A stretch of 64,000 nucleotides of DNA. It comes from Eonycteris spelaea. Taxonomy: Eukaryota > Chordata > Mammalia > Chiroptera > Pteropodidae. Within the stretch, counting starts at the first letter, position 1. Every line of letters starts with the position of its first letter. Location of the stretch: the NCBI GenBank assembly GCA_003508835.1, contig PUFA01000171.1, positions 3,576,001 to 3,640,000 of the forward strand. Reading direction: 5' to 3'. This document shows, one piece after another, positions 36,200-48,449 of this stretch. The notes under the pieces are model-generated. The model was not told the DNA's origin. It was given only the letters and a program-made list of their open reading frames with translations, and did not search any database. The position numbers and the translations under genes were made by a program.

Positions 36200-37330
36200 T
36201 CTGAACTTCCTAAATTCTAAATTCCTTATCTCTAAATTATTTATTTTAAGATTAAGCAAAGAAGCTCTTAATTCAATATAAAAAAAAATCCATGAAAATG
36301 GCAGGACACTCAAAATGCAAAGAATTTTATAATAAAAGTGGGTGCACATCACTTGCATATGGGTTTAAATAGTTTTATACTGTTCTAAGTAACACATTAT
36401 TTTAATTAAAGACTTCGAAAAGAAAAGAAAAAGGAACTTTCTTAGTTCCAGGGTACAAATACAAACATGACACCAATGGAAATCACATATTAGGTAACTA
36501 AAATATTTTCTTGCCATAGGACCATACTCATATAGAATAAAAGATTAAGACAGAAGTTAGAAATTGCTTTCTATCTAGCCACAAAATTTAAACCATTTAC
36601 CTTTCCATTTAATACTTATGGTTTCCTTCCCTGTTAAAATACTTGATTCTGTAGGCAATTTCAGATCTCTCCAAGTCAGTAAATGAAATAATTAAAATTA
36701 TAGGTATTATAAAAAGCAATCTTTAGTGGCATTTAATACTATTTTTATTAAAATTTATAACTACATTATATAATGTAGGATTTATTAGTATTTCTGATCA
36801 ATTTAATACATAAATGGTGATTCGCTGGGTGTCTGTATAAGGTGACTACTAATAGTACTTTAATGCCACTGGTTGCATCTAAAACAGTCAGGTCTTTCTG
36901 GATTCCTTCCGTTCGAGCACTAATTTGGGCAACACAGAGAGATCTGAGTGTGTAACCACATAATCTGGTAAATTCTATATCAGAGATGACGACAGAGAGC
37001 AACTGAAGCACAGCAGAGGAAACAACTCTCCGGAGGCAAGAGTGTCAGCTATCCTGGAAGAGCATATTTGAACCTTGAAAAAAAATCCGGACTGAGGAAC
37101 AGCATAATCAAAGGCAGAGCTGCAAAATGTGAATTCTGTTAACTTGAAATGGTCAAAGGGCGAATTTGAGGGGTGGGGGTGGAGGAAGTGCCAACATGTG
37201 AGGCAGAGTGAAGGCCTGACGGGCAAACCAAGATTGGGTTTGACTCTTAAGGAGCAGGTAGAGAGAGGACTGGTGCAGTTCAGAAAGACTTTGGGAAGAT
37301 CAGTTGGGGGACAACTTCGAGAATGGCCTG
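36200..37330. other. Intergenic, no repeat recognised; flank of CpG island
   Basis: AT-rich to about 36900, then rising G content. Open frames here (such as 37129-37671) run into the CpG island and show no coding features. Distal promoter sequence of CCDC158 may lie here. Confidence 0.5.
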
Positions 37331-37369
37331 GGGCATTCGGGGAGAAGGAGAGAGTAGGGTGGGCAGGCC

Positions 37370-37925
37370 GGTTAGGAGGCCTTGAGCGGCAGCCACTACA
37401 AGCGGGGGCCCTAATCAGGGTCGTTTCTAGGTTATGGCTGGCAGGATTTGACTCCTGGCTGGGTGTAAGCAGCCCCTTAGGAAGCACCTGGGGTCGGGAG
37501 TGGGGGCGGCCATGGCTCTCGGTTGCCCCGGCGACGGCGTCTGGGGGGCGGAGTCGGGGGCTGACGCGACCCCCCGGTGGGCGGAGTCCCCAAACCCCCT
37601 CACCGCCCTCCCACGCCCGGCCGACGTGCCCAACGGCCACCCGCGCGACTCGCGGAGCCAGCCGTGCCTGAGCTCAGCGCCGCGAACTGTGGCGCGGGGG
37701 CGGGCGGGGCAGCGTCCCGCGCCGCCGCCGCCGCCGAGGAGCCACCGCCCCCGCCGCTGCGGCCGCCCGTCGACGCGAGCGCGGCCTCCGGCTGCCTGCG
37801 CCCCCGCGGGGATGCGGCCGGTCTCTTAGGTGAGGTGTTGGTTGCAGGTACGGAGATGGGGCTCGGCCTCTGGGACTGGGTGAGGGGTGGGTCGTCCTCC
37901 GGAGGACCCGGAGCAGCGTTGTCAT
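37370..37925 (+). promoter_or_regulatory. CpG island, probable CCDC158 promoter
   Basis: This is the only strongly GC- and CpG-rich stretch in the window. Sp1-type GC boxes occur near 37545-37560 (ggggggcggag), 37578 (gtgggcggagtcc) and 37693-37712 (gcgggggcgggcggggc). A GCC trinucleotide run lies at 37717-37735, and a YY1-like ggcggccatggc at 37504-37515. There is no TATA box. CCDC158 is the only gene that starts downstream, about 11 kb before its start codon. Divergent transcription toward SHROOM3 is possible for any CpG-island promoter. Confidence 0.75.
37700..37829 (+). other. CCDC158: Candidate CCDC158 untranslated exon 1 (5' boundary unknown)
   Basis: Two good splice donors lie at the right edge of the island: TAG|GTGAGG after 37829 and CAG|GTACGG after 37847. 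Either could end a non-coding first exon; the left boundary given here is arbitrary. An ATG at 37812 opens a five-codon frame whose TAG (37827-37829) is the last triplet before the first donor. Supported by position and motifs only. Confidence 0.4.
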
Positions 37926-38909
37926 TTCTGGAAACTCACAGACCTTTGTGTTTGTTTTGCACATGGTAGATGCCCAATAAATTGTTTCTTTACCGGAAAG
38001 ATTGCTGTTGTTTTCGGGGATCGCAAGCCCTCAGGGGACGGTAGCTGTAACTCTGGGATCACAGGGCCCTGTGCAGAGTATTTGATTTGGGTGAGTCACT
38101 GCGGATCCTGTCCCAAAGTTACTGCTAACTCCTGTTCCTACCCCGCTTCTGGCGGACAGGGGAAAGGGAGAGGGGAGAGATGGAGTTAAAGAGGAAAGTC
38201 TAGCCTTGGACAGTCATCAACCTCTTATCCAAAATGAGATTGTATTAAATACTGTGCAAGGGCCCTTTTAGCTGGAGCCCTCCCTGTAAGTGACATTAAG
38301 AGTCTGGCTCGGCCCCATTATTAGCATTAATAAGAAATGAGTTCAGAAAGAAAAGCCCGTCCTTTTCCACAAAACTCTGCTCTAATCCCCCATTTGGGCT
38401 GTTGGTGTACCTTACGGGCAGGGAAAAGTAAGAGTGAGGTCAGACATTTCTCAGGGTTTTGACTGGCAACCGCTATTTGCTTCCTCTCTCAGCAGCCCTG
38501 TTTAGGAAAGAAAAGGGCCAGTGCAAGCTTCCACATATTCCAGGGTCAAGCCGGGCAGGACTGTTTCTCTGTAAAGTCATGGGGGTGGGGATGGGGGAGT
38601 GGTAAGAGAGGGCTGGTCCTGCCACCTCTGTACCACACTTAATGTTTTTAATCATATACAGTTTTATAATAGTGTATAAAATGGCTCTTATGCCATAGCG
38701 ATATTATTATACTCCCAAAATCAAATGAGGGCAGAAATTGACAACAGTTTATTTTGTATGTGCAAAGCCCTTGATACTGTGTTTTACAAAGAGGACTCAG
38801 TGTTGTCTGGTATGTTAGGGCCACTCACTTTAAAACTCCCCAATTTATTAAATAGGGCCTCTTGTGAATCTGTACCCAAATTAAGTGGCCTCATAGATGG
38901 CATATAGTA

Positions 38910-39352
38910 GGCTAAGGACCACTCAAAAATATCAGGTTCTAAACCCTGGAATCTATAACTGTTATAGGAAAAAGGGTGTTTGCATGTATGATTAAGTCAA
39001 AGATCTTGAAATGAGATTATCTTGAATTACCTGGGTGAGCTTTAAATGCAAATACAAATATCCTTATAAGAGAGGGGCAGAGGCAGACTTGATAGAAAAG
39101 AATAAAGCGTGACCACAGAGGCAGAGATTGGAGTCATGAGACCCCGTGTTAAGTAATGCCAGTGGCCAACAGAAGCTGAAAGAGGCAAGGATGTATTTCC
39201 TAGAGCCTCCAGAAGGAGTGCACCCTTGCCAGCACCTTGATTTCAGCTCCATGAGGCTGCTTTTGGACTTCTGGCCTCCAGAACTATAAGAAAATAAATG
39301 GCTGTTGTTCTAAGCCACCAAACTTGTGGTAATTTAACTACAGGAAAATAAT
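38910..39352 (+). mobile_element. MLT1-family LTR
   Basis: 'gtgtttgcatgtatgattaagtcaaagatcttgaaatgagattatcttgaattacctgggtgagc', 'atatccttataagagaggggcagagg', 'ttcctagagcctccagaaggagtgcacccttgccagcaccttgatttcagctcc', 'cttctggcctccagaactataagaaaataaatgg' and 'taagccaccaaacttgtggtaattta' run in MLT1 order over most of the LTR. Confidence 0.85.
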
Positions 39353-39959
39353 ATATATGATCATGCTTATAAATCATAGAATCAAACCTGTATTGATGAA
39401 TATTTTAAAGCTCTCCAGCTAAGGCAGTGGCAGGTATTGTAGTGGGACCACTAAATATTTTCCTGAACCCTGTAAATCCTAAGGAAAAGATTTGAGCAAG
39501 GAATTTGGTAAGAAGGAAAAAATTAGGTGCTTAGGTAGTCTAGCACTTAAAGTAATTTTTAAACTTTCAAATGTATTTCTATTAATATATCATATATGTT
39601 TGGTTAAGAGAATAAAGGTTCAAAGTGACTTAGGTTTGGTCCATAGCTAAGATGTTATTGGCTATACATCAGATATACGTATATCAAATAAGAGTTGCAG
39701 ACAACTGGGGATTGAGTTCTAGGTCTGGGGAAAACAGGCAAAGCTGAAGTATTTCCATGTGAGGAGATGTTAGAATCTGTCTGAAAGCAACCCCTAGTCA
39801 TTTTTAAAAGGAGATACTTTGGAGTTTTCAGGGTACAGGAAAAAAACAAGTATTCAGGTTTAATTGATTTCTGGGACCTAGGCCACTAATTTGCACCCCT
39901 ACTCATACCCCACAAAACGTCACAAAAATGTACATAAAAAGTAGCCCATCTGCTTTCTT

Positions 39960-40135
39960 TTTGACATGGTTTTTTGAGGTATAATTTACATACCATAAAA
40001 GTCACCAATTTAAAGTATAAAATCTAATGATTTTTAGTAAATTTACAGAGTTGTGCAATTTTAGAATTCCATCACCCAGAATAATCTCTCATACCCATTT
40101 GCAGTCAGTCCCCATTCCCAACCTCAGCTTCAATC
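39960..40135 (-). mobile_element. LINE-1 3' fragment, antisense
   Basis: 'tttgaggtataatttacataccataaaa', 'agttgtgcaattttagaattccatcaccc' and 'gcagtcagtccccattcccaac' are the antisense L1 3' words. It is immediately followed by L2. Confidence 0.75.
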
Positions 40136-40790
40136 CACTTTGGATCACTGGCCCACTGTAGAGTCAGGTTCTAGTCCTTCTGCTGGGCTACTCCAATGGC
40201 CTCATAACTGGCCTCTTCTTCTCAGTATATTTTCCACCCAGCTCCTAGAAGATGACATGCTCCTGATTAAAATCCTCCAATGGCTTTTTGCAATTAGTCC
40301 TCACTATGGTCTTTCCAAGGCCTCGTGAGCTCTACCTGCTGCCAGCCTCACCAACAACTTCTCAGGATAATTTAGGAAAGGAAGTGTTAATAAGCACAGT
40401 GATGCTTTGGGCACAGTACACAGTTGGCTGTCCCTATCCTCCCATATCTACATGAACCCTCTCTAGCTGCCTTCCTAGGCCGTGAGCACAGAGCCCTTCC
40501 CATCTCTCATTTCTTTGCTTGCGATATTTCCTCTTAGGATCTTCACCAGTCTGCTGTGGGGCTGACTCCTTTTGTCATTCAGCTCAAGTATTACCTCCTC
40601 AGAAAGTCCTTCCTGACTTTAACTAAGTAGCCTCAACTTTCTCTGTTGTACTGCTGCCCTGCGTTATTCTCATCATTGCACTTAGCCACTCCCCAAAATT
40701 ATATTTTTGATTGTTTCTTTTGTAATTAATTAATAATCATTGAATGCTTACCAAGTGCCAGGCCCTGTACCAAGTGCTTTATATGAATGA
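40136..40790 (+). mobile_element. LINE-2 3' end
   Basis: 'tgctcctgattaaaatcctccaatggctttttgc', 'ctcaagtattacctcctcagaaagtccttcctgac' and 'ttattctcatcattgcacttagcc' follow the L2 3' end. 'tgcttaccaagtgccaggccctgtaccaagtgctttatatgaatga' at 40743 is an adjoining MIR/L2-type piece. Confidence 0.75.
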
Positions 40791-41814
40791 ATGATTTAAT
40801 TGAAGCTTACTACTTTTGATGTGGGAAGAGGAAGGGGAGCATGTTCTCTAAATCTAGTCCCTTACATGAAATCATTTTTCAGAGGCATTAGGCAGTTTTC
40901 TTTTGTTATCAGAACACTAATTTTAAAGACTGGATCAGTGTACAATGCCACCAGTAATATAGTGTTGAATCTCTTTCTCCATATTCCTAAAAACTGAACT
41001 GTAGACATTTGGCTAGGAAGGAAAGAAGGAGCTAAAAGAAGAGTATAAATACAAGCAGAGTCCTAAAACAGCAGAACACACTGAGGATACAGCAAGTAGA
41101 CCTCTACTGGGTCACAGTATATGACAGGAGAGTGAAGATAAGGATGAAGCTGAGAGATTGGTTAGGCCAGATCATAAAGGGCTTTGCGTGTTAGCCTTAG
41201 TTCAAACCTGAGTCTTCAAGCAGGATATGAAAAAATGGCTCTTATTTAAAGGAAACTCTTACAGATTGTAAGAATCTGAATCTAGGAAGATCATATTGTG
41301 GTATTTTATAGTCAGTCTGGCAAGAGTTGATTAAAGAATGAAAGAATACAATGGAACCAAAATTAACTAAATTATGTATTCAAGGATTCCTTATGACTTA
41401 TGAACACACAATGTTTCTTCACTGAGTTAAAAGATATTAAAGAGATAGATTCAACAGACTGTGGCAACTAATTGGATATGGAGTTTGAGTAGATGAAGAT
41501 TAGATGAAGAAAGATACCGAAATATCTAATGTGGAAAGTTGGGTTTATGATGTCATCATCCAAGATCATCCTAGAAAGCAGGTTAGGTGGTAATGTGAAG
41601 AGACCAAATTTAAGATAAGATGAATTTAAGATGACTGTACACATACGTGTAGAGATATTAAAGGAACATATATTCTTTAAAATTTACCTAGAGCCACAAT
41701 TTAAAAACAAAATAGCATGAAACTTAGCAGAAATGGTGGAATTGTCTCTATCTAGCTTTGTTGTTGACTGAAATCATCAATGAGAAGTCATCAGATTTTT
41801 GGCCATCTTTTGCT

Positions 41815-42110
41815 AAATGTTTCCATAGGAAATCATAGAATGTCCAAGTTGGAGAAGATTTTAGAGATCTTCTGGTCCAATACTCTACCCAAGAGAGGAC
41901 AGCCAGTAACAATTGTCAACCTAACAAATGCTCATCCACCCTCAGCTTGAATACCTCACAAGGAGGCCCACTATGTTATATTCACGGTGCTCTAGTTTTT
42001 AGAAAGCCCCTCTCCACCCTGAACTAGAATCTACCTCCCTTTACTTCTGTTCGTCAGACCTAATTCTGCACATAGAATATTGTCACTCATTTTCCCAATG
42101 CGGCAACTGC
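41815..42110. repeat. Ancient repeat-like block, family not assigned
   Basis: 'aaatcatagaatgtccaagttggagaagattttagagatcttctggtcca' resembles a conserved ancient mammalian repeat opening (gaatcatagaattttagagctggaagggacctta...tctagtcca). The remainder ('accctcagcttgaatacctcacaaggaggcccactatg', 'agaaagcccctctccaccctg') follows the same family. I think CR1/L3-like but cannot be sure. Confidence 0.45.
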
Positions 42111-42733
42111 TCACTTAGATTCCACTGAAATATTCCAAAAATCCTAGATGATTATCATCTGAGCTCCACTGCTTAAAATGTATAGACCTATTTCTGACCC
42201 ACCAGCAGAAGTTCCTCTACCCAGTAACTTTTCTAACCAAGCACAAGAGCTGTTGCCTGGTCAAAGCCTAGCTAAGCAATGAAAATCAGTTTAAATGGTC
42301 AGAAGACAGGTGATCTATTTACGTCAGTTTGAATTGTACCTGGAGAAAGGTCAAGTCTAGGAATGTACATGTGCGAAGGGACGGGGCATGTGTCTATAGA
42401 TTTACTTGCTGCATTATCTCGATAATGCTAATAAGATCTATTTCAACATAATTAGCATTGGACCAAGAGGGAGCATGTAATTGAACATGTTCTGTTGTAC
42501 AAACATAGCCTAGATAAATGCCATAAAAATATACTTTCATATACAAGATAGGCCTAAAGAAAAAAAAATTAAAGGTTTTTGATGCTGTTGTTGTATATGA
42601 GGATGTTTTAGGTGTTGTTAAGATCTTAAGTGATGAAAATGAACTTGTGAATTGAATTTTTTGAAAATAATAAATTGTGGATAATAAAGCATTATATATT
42701 AATAAGCAGATTTTAAAATATTTTGTTTTTCAG

Positions 42734-42773
42734 GTGTTAATACGATAAGTGAAAATAATACCCAGATATTAAG
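42734..42773 (+). other. CCDC158: Candidate 40-bp untranslated CCDC158 exon
   Basis: It is bounded by an acceptor 'ttttgtttttcag' (AG at 42732-42733) and a donor 'aag|gtattt' (GT at 42774-42775), with no ATG inside. It sits between the CpG island and the start-codon exon. Both signals are good but there is no sequence memory or coding content to confirm it. Confidence 0.3.
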
Positions 42774-43089
42774 GTATTTCTTGTTTTACTTTGAGTTATT
42801 TTAAGAATTATGAACATGTACAACTGATACATTAATTTTTCATACCTCTGTCTATTGCTAATATATTTTAGAAACTGAAGCCTTGAACTTGAATGCCTAG
42901 GCTGGAATATCTAAGATAATAAAATTACAAGGGCTTTAGCTGTGGTTTTCAAACAATGCTCAGTGGAGCCTTCTGTATTCCATAAAGGTATCTCAGGGGC
43001 AGAGAGGATGGTGTGTAGTTGGGGCTCTGAACATTTAAAGAAAGGCTTCCACTGCTTAAAAAAATTTTTTGGAAAACACAGCTGTAATC

Positions 43090-43640
43090 TCATTTAGTGA
43101 TGGTGGAAATTGAGCCTCAGACATGAAAAGATTTGCAAATACTCTCACAAGTGAGTAATGACAGAATTAAGTTTCCCAATTCTAAGTTCTGTGCTTCTTC
43201 CATTCTACAAACAAGACAGTATCATGTACTGATCAAGTATGATCTTAAATAGCTTATTTTATATTATATTATAAGATCTCTGTGTTTACTCAATACCATC
43301 TACACCCATTTTCCTTCATGCTAGTGGATATATGCAACTTTCATCTTTCTAGATAAGTAGAAAGGTAGAGCCATTTATAATGGAAAAGTGAGTCTGTATA
43401 CACTGCTTAAATTATAAAGACATTATTGCTCACGTTTTACTATCCTATTATGTGGTACCATATACATATAAATTGAGGCAAGTACTATTTATTAAGGCTG
43501 CTCATGTGTTATCTCAGTGAACTCTAACTATTTTGAGGTATAGAATCCTGATCTCTATCTTAGTCTTATAGAGGTTAAATATTGTTCTCAAAGTCACATA
43601 GCTAGCAGATCACAGAGCTAGGATTTGAACCCTAACAGTC
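43090..43640 (-). repeat. Two MIR-type remnants, antisense
   Basis: One is at about 43090-43205 ('gaaattgagcctcagacatgaaaag', 'ctcacaagtgagtaatgacagaattaag'). A clearer one is at about 43480-43640 ('attattaaggctgctcatgtgttatctcagtgaactc', 'tatagaggttaaat', 'ctcaaagtcacatagctagcagatcacagagctaggatttgaacccta'). Confidence 0.65.
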
Positions 43641-45606
43641 ATAACAACATCTAGAGAGAAAGAATGATTGAGAAAGCAGACACTAGAAGTGATGTGAAGT
43701 TAGTTAGCAGTTAACCAACAGTAACTCAGGCAGCGAAGTGCTTGTTCATCATTAACTGTTCTCATTGTGTTTCTGAGACTGTACCAGACCAGATATATTG
43801 TATTGGGATCAATCTGGGGAGCCTTAGAATTTCATAAGGAAAACCTGCAGACTGGTTCCATGAGAGTATGGTCTAGTTTTATGAAATCCCCAATCTCAGG
43901 CTTGGGGAAGGTAGAATGGTTCAGTACTCTAGGGGCTTGAGTCGTTAGTTGGTGAATTCGGGAATTTAAATATAACATATATTATAAGTAATCTATACCC
44001 AATCAAAAGACAGAATAGATTCTAAATCGACTTACTATGGAGACAGTCGCAGGGAGATCCACCTTAAGTGTCCATAAGAAAAATCAGGATGAGAACTATT
44101 CACATTAGGGAAAGTATAGGCACATAGCCACCATGGCCTTTGGAAGCTAAGGAAAAGGGAGAACAACACAGAAGTCACTTTAAAGCCTTTTAGTTCAATT
44201 GCAAAGCAAAACAAGCCTGCAAAGTGTTTTCCTCCAAAAGTCCTTTTTTGTTGTCTGTAGTTTCTAGGGCCTTTTCTGCAACGTTCCAATTAAATAACCA
44301 GAGTAGAACTTTACCTAGCTATTACTTGTCGAAAATGTAAGGCTTCTCTCGATATGAACCTGTTCTTAATTTTAAACCAGGCAGAAGTGCTCATAATAAA
44401 TCCTGGGCACACCAGAAGAGACCAGAATCTCATCTTTGTACTTAGAGCTTTGAATCAAACACATCTAAGTTCATGTTATGATCTCCATATCAACAAAGTA
44501 CAGGGTTTTAACGGTTTATGACTTACTGCAGAAAAATAAGTTTCTTTAACCAGAAATCCTTAATAATTTAGTAAGCTTAATGCATGAAAATGGGAATAAT
44601 GTTCTAATTCTTAAAGTGTCATGAAAGTAGAGGAACACTGAGTAATTTGACCAAATTGAGGATATGGTCAATCTAAAATAGTGAAAATCTGAATTCAAAT
44701 ACTTTTTAAAAGACATTTTATTACTCTAAATTTCATAAAGTAGAAGTACTAAGCATCTTTTTTTTTTTTTTTTTTACAAATAAATGATTGTTTTAAAATT
44801 CTAAAGTAAATAAACTTGTACGGTCTTTTTTAAACTATTAATTTTCTACAAAAAATAATTTTCTCTGAAGAACTGCCAAACTGCCACTCTTTAAAGGCCT
44901 TTTACTTGTCAGTGGTTACTAAATTAAGAGTTTATTTCATTCATCATCTTTTATCAAAGTAAACAAATGTGGTTCTCATATCAGAATATTTTAAAGTCAA
45001 ACCTTTTCTCTCTCCTCCAACTCCAGTTCTGTTTACCTTGTTCATCGGTTCTGTTTGTTTCCTGCTTGATACTAAAAACCTGGGGAGTAAGCAGAGTAGT
45101 TTAGTATATGATTGCCCAACACTGGGCTATGATTCTACCTGACCTGCTCCTTCTTTCATGCTTTTGATCTATCTGTAATTTGAATTTTGTTAGTGTTTTT
45201 CATCATCCCGAAGAATCCCCAAATGCATCATTTTGGTGTAAGGTAAATTATATAGCAAAGATTTGTGATGAAACTTGTTTAAATAAGTCTCTCCTCCCGC
45301 CCCAAATAGCAATCTCTTCTATTTAGAATGTTTAAATTGCCTAGCAATATTGACTGACATTCCATTTATTATAATTCTTTATGGAATGTCTCCATACCTA
45401 CTACTTATTTTCTAAAATTAATAGCATGAAACATATTAAGGTAGAATTTATCTAATTGTAGTTTTAACAGATGGCACCTCAGTAATCAAAAGAGAGAAAC
45501 TGTGAGTGAAATAAAAAGGAATTCTGTCCAATAAAATTCTCTTTAGCTCACAGGCTTTTTTATTAAAAAAAAAAAAAAACTTTTAACACTATGGTTACAG
45601 TCATGA

Positions 45607-45633
45607 AACATCACATATATTATATGTGATGTT
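45607..45633. repeat. Perfect 13-bp palindrome with 1-bp centre
   Basis: aacatcacatata (45607-45619), a single t, then tatatgtgatgtt (45621-45633): all 13 pairs match. It lies about 50 bp after an A15 run and just before an antisense L1. Confidence 0.95.
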
Positions 45634-45649
45634 CCTCTTTCCATTGCTT

Positions 45650-46609
45650 TGATAGTTCTTGCCTGTTATAGTTTGTGTACGTGTGTGTGTGTGTATTTTA
45701 AAGAATTAGGATTCCGATTCATTAATTTGATCTATTTTTCTGTTTTCTACCTCATTTCTGCTTTTATCTTTATTGTTTCCTACCATGTGCTTTCTTTCAT
45801 TTTACTTTTTTCTATCTTTTTGAGTTTGAAATTTAAATCACTTATTTTCATCCTTTTATTTTTATTGAAATAGGTATTTAAGACGAGGAACTTTTCTCTG
45901 TTCACTGCTTTAATGTATCTCAGATTCTTATGTGTAGTGTTTTAAATGTCATTTTTCAGAAATTCTTTAATTTCTGTTTATATTTTCTTAATTACACAAT
46001 TTATGTTTTATTATCTAAGTGGTTGCTATATTATATGGTACATAGAATTAGAAGTATTATTGTGTAATGTGGCTTTTAAGTGTCCTTTGTTTTATTTAAT
46101 ATATTTTGGATCGAAGAGTTTTTGTGCTGCTATTAGAATTTTAACCTGTGCTTTTTATTTTCATTTGCCTGGTAAATCTTTGTCCATCACTTTATTTCTA
46201 TCACCTTTTAAGTGTCCTCTTATGTACAGCATAGAGTTGAATATTTTAAAGAGTCAATTTGAAAATCCTTTTCTTTAAATATGCAAGTTACTTCTGTCAT
46301 ATTATTATTACATTGTTATCTTGTAGTAGCATTACTGTGTGTATTATATTTATGGTGTTTGTTTGGTATTTCCTCCTTACTTTTTCTTTTTAAAATTCTT
46401 TTGCCACTTAAGAAAGTTTGTATTTTTATTCTAGTAGTTACCTTAGCATTAATACTTTTTATAGTGTACTTATAACCCCCCTCCCTTTTAACTTAATCTT
46501 TTGCTTTTTGTCAATTTTAAATCATATGTTTTGACAACCAGTGGTCTTCTACTTTCCCCTTTTTTCTCCTCTTCCCATTTTTAGTTATATCTTTTCTCCT
46601 TTGTCTCTT

Positions 46610-46685
<76 letters not shown>

Positions 46686-48430
46686 TCTTCAGTGTCATTA
46701 CCCCAGCCATGTTTTAGTCTTAGCTCTACAATTGAATATTTAAATGTTCACCATCAGTCCTTTCGCACAGTTTTCCCAATCATTCAAAAAATATATATTT
46801 GTCTTTACCTTTCCCCCAAATTTTATTTGGAAAAATTTAAAACCTATAGAAAAAAACAAAAAAATTTTCACCAGTAAATTTGCCACATTTGCCAGTTATG
46901 TTTTGAGTGGATGAAGCTTTGCTCCCTCTAATAGAGTCCTCAGAAGGGGCATATGTGTACAGTGTCCTGGCGCATTCAAAACTTTTTTTTTCCTATGGCT
47001 TTGAGTCTTTTGAAGGAGATCTTGGCTGGATATACTATCCTTGGTTTGTACTTTCTTTCCTTATATTTCTTGAAAATGCTGCCGTACTGTTGCTTTGCTT
47101 TGTACGTTTTTAAATAATCTGATGCCATTCTAATCCTCTTGCCTTTGTAAATTAGTTAAATTAGTTCATCTTTTTTTTTTTTTTTTTTTTGCCTGAAGGT
47201 CCTGAGGATTTTTTTTTTATAATCTTTAAAAATCTTAATATTGTTTTATTAGGATATGTTTCAGAGTTGATCTTTCTTGGTTGATTTTCTCTAGTATGAA
47301 AAATGTGTAGATTCAGGTCTTTCTTCATTTCTAAGAAACTATCTTGGATTATAGTTTTAAATAATGGTTCCGTTTCATCGTTTTGATTTTTTCTTCAGAG
47401 ACACCAATTATATTCAACCTCCTTTGCCAGTCTTCCATTTATTTTACTTCCTCACTCACCCATTTCTTCTTTATCTCAGTTTTCATTGTCTTGGTTTTTT
47501 CTGATTTTCTTCATGACTTTATTATGTTTTCATTGCAGTCTATCCTCCCTTACGTACTTTGTAATTTGGTCTTCGTTTCGGATACAATTTTGTCTTTTTT
47601 TTTTTTTTGCCTTTTTTCTTGACTTCATAACCAATTCTCATTTCATTTCTTCCTTTTGTTGGCTTATTTTCCTTGTTTCTTCTCCATTTCTGTTCTTAGA
47701 TATTACATTTGTGATTTGAGTGATCTTTTTCATATCCCAAATGCTTGTTTGAGAATATTTAGTTAAGTTTAGAGTGTTGTGTTAACAATTTTCTTTGAAT
47801 TCATGTTTGTCCGTGGGGCAGCATGGGGGTACAGGGCTGGAACAACTTTTCATCAGCAGAAAAGATTTTATTCACATTTTCGGACATTTTGCAGTATTTT
47901 TGTATGGATGTAATCTGCTTTTATCTATTCCTGTTCATTTCATGATCAGGGTTCATGGTTTGAGAGTGCCTTCGTCCAGGCAGTTTCTTTCATGGATGGT
48001 GGTGGCGTTGGAGTGGGAGGCGTAGAAGGAGAGTTGGCTTATCTTGCTTCATTTTGTTTCTTCAGGTTCATGAATTTTCGCCTCATTTCCTCCTTTCCCT
48101 TTACTACCATGTCTCTAATGGAGATCACCTCTTCTCCTCATATCTGATTCTCACCCAGAAACACTGCTTCTCTGAGGCTGCTACTTATGGTCCGAACAGA
48201 CTTTCAAGTCCTTCATGCATAGCCAGGGCTATGGACTATTAAGTTCCAACCTGTGCTTAGTATCTTGGCTTTTTTGTCCACTTTCTGGGGTGAATCTGTC
48301 TTTCCTCTTAGCCCTCTGCCCTGCTCTGCTCCTTTTCAGCCTCTCCTCTCACATCCTCCATACCCACAGACTTGCATTGATGGTAGGTAGACTATGGGAG
48401 ACATTTTGGAAAAAATATCCCCCTTGCTTA
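45650..48430 (-). mobile_element. LINE-1, antisense, long degraded copy or copies
   Basis: The T-rich plus strand carries antisense L1 internal words, in order: 'tttctgcttttatctttattgtttccta' and 'ctctgttcactgctttaatgtatctcagattcttatg' (ORF2 region), then 'cttggctggatatactatccttgg', 'gtgtagattcaggtctttcttcatttct' and 'gagacaccaattatattcaacctcc' (L1 5'-region repeat words). The many overlapping Phe/Leu-rich plus-strand frames are by-products of this composition. The CT/CA microsatellite at 46614-46683 and a possible second L1 junction near 46770-46900 interrupt it. The right boundary is uncertain. Confidence 0.6.
46614..46683. repeat. (CT)n(CA)n compound microsatellite
   Basis: About 15 CT units pass directly into about 19 CA units. 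A classic mammalian compound dinucleotide repeat. Confidence 0.95.
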
Positions 48431-48449
48431 TACATAATTTGAAGGTTGT

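Noticed and set aside
36975..37671. Long open frames of 221 codons (minus) and 180 codons (plus) across the CpG-island shoulder
   Set aside because: Stops are scarce in GC-rich DNA. The proteins are low-complexity Pro/Arg/Ser/Gly with no domain, the frames overlap on both strands, and no initiating transcript logic supports them.
37500..37969. Further plus and minus frames in the CpG island (109, 130 and 96 codons)
   Set aside because: Arg/Ala/Pro-rich by-products of CpG-rich sequence. They run through the predicted splice donors.
45649..47719. Many Phe/Leu-rich plus-strand frames that look like membrane proteins
   Set aside because: They are the antisense reading of an A-rich LINE-1. The hydrophobicity comes from T-rich codons.
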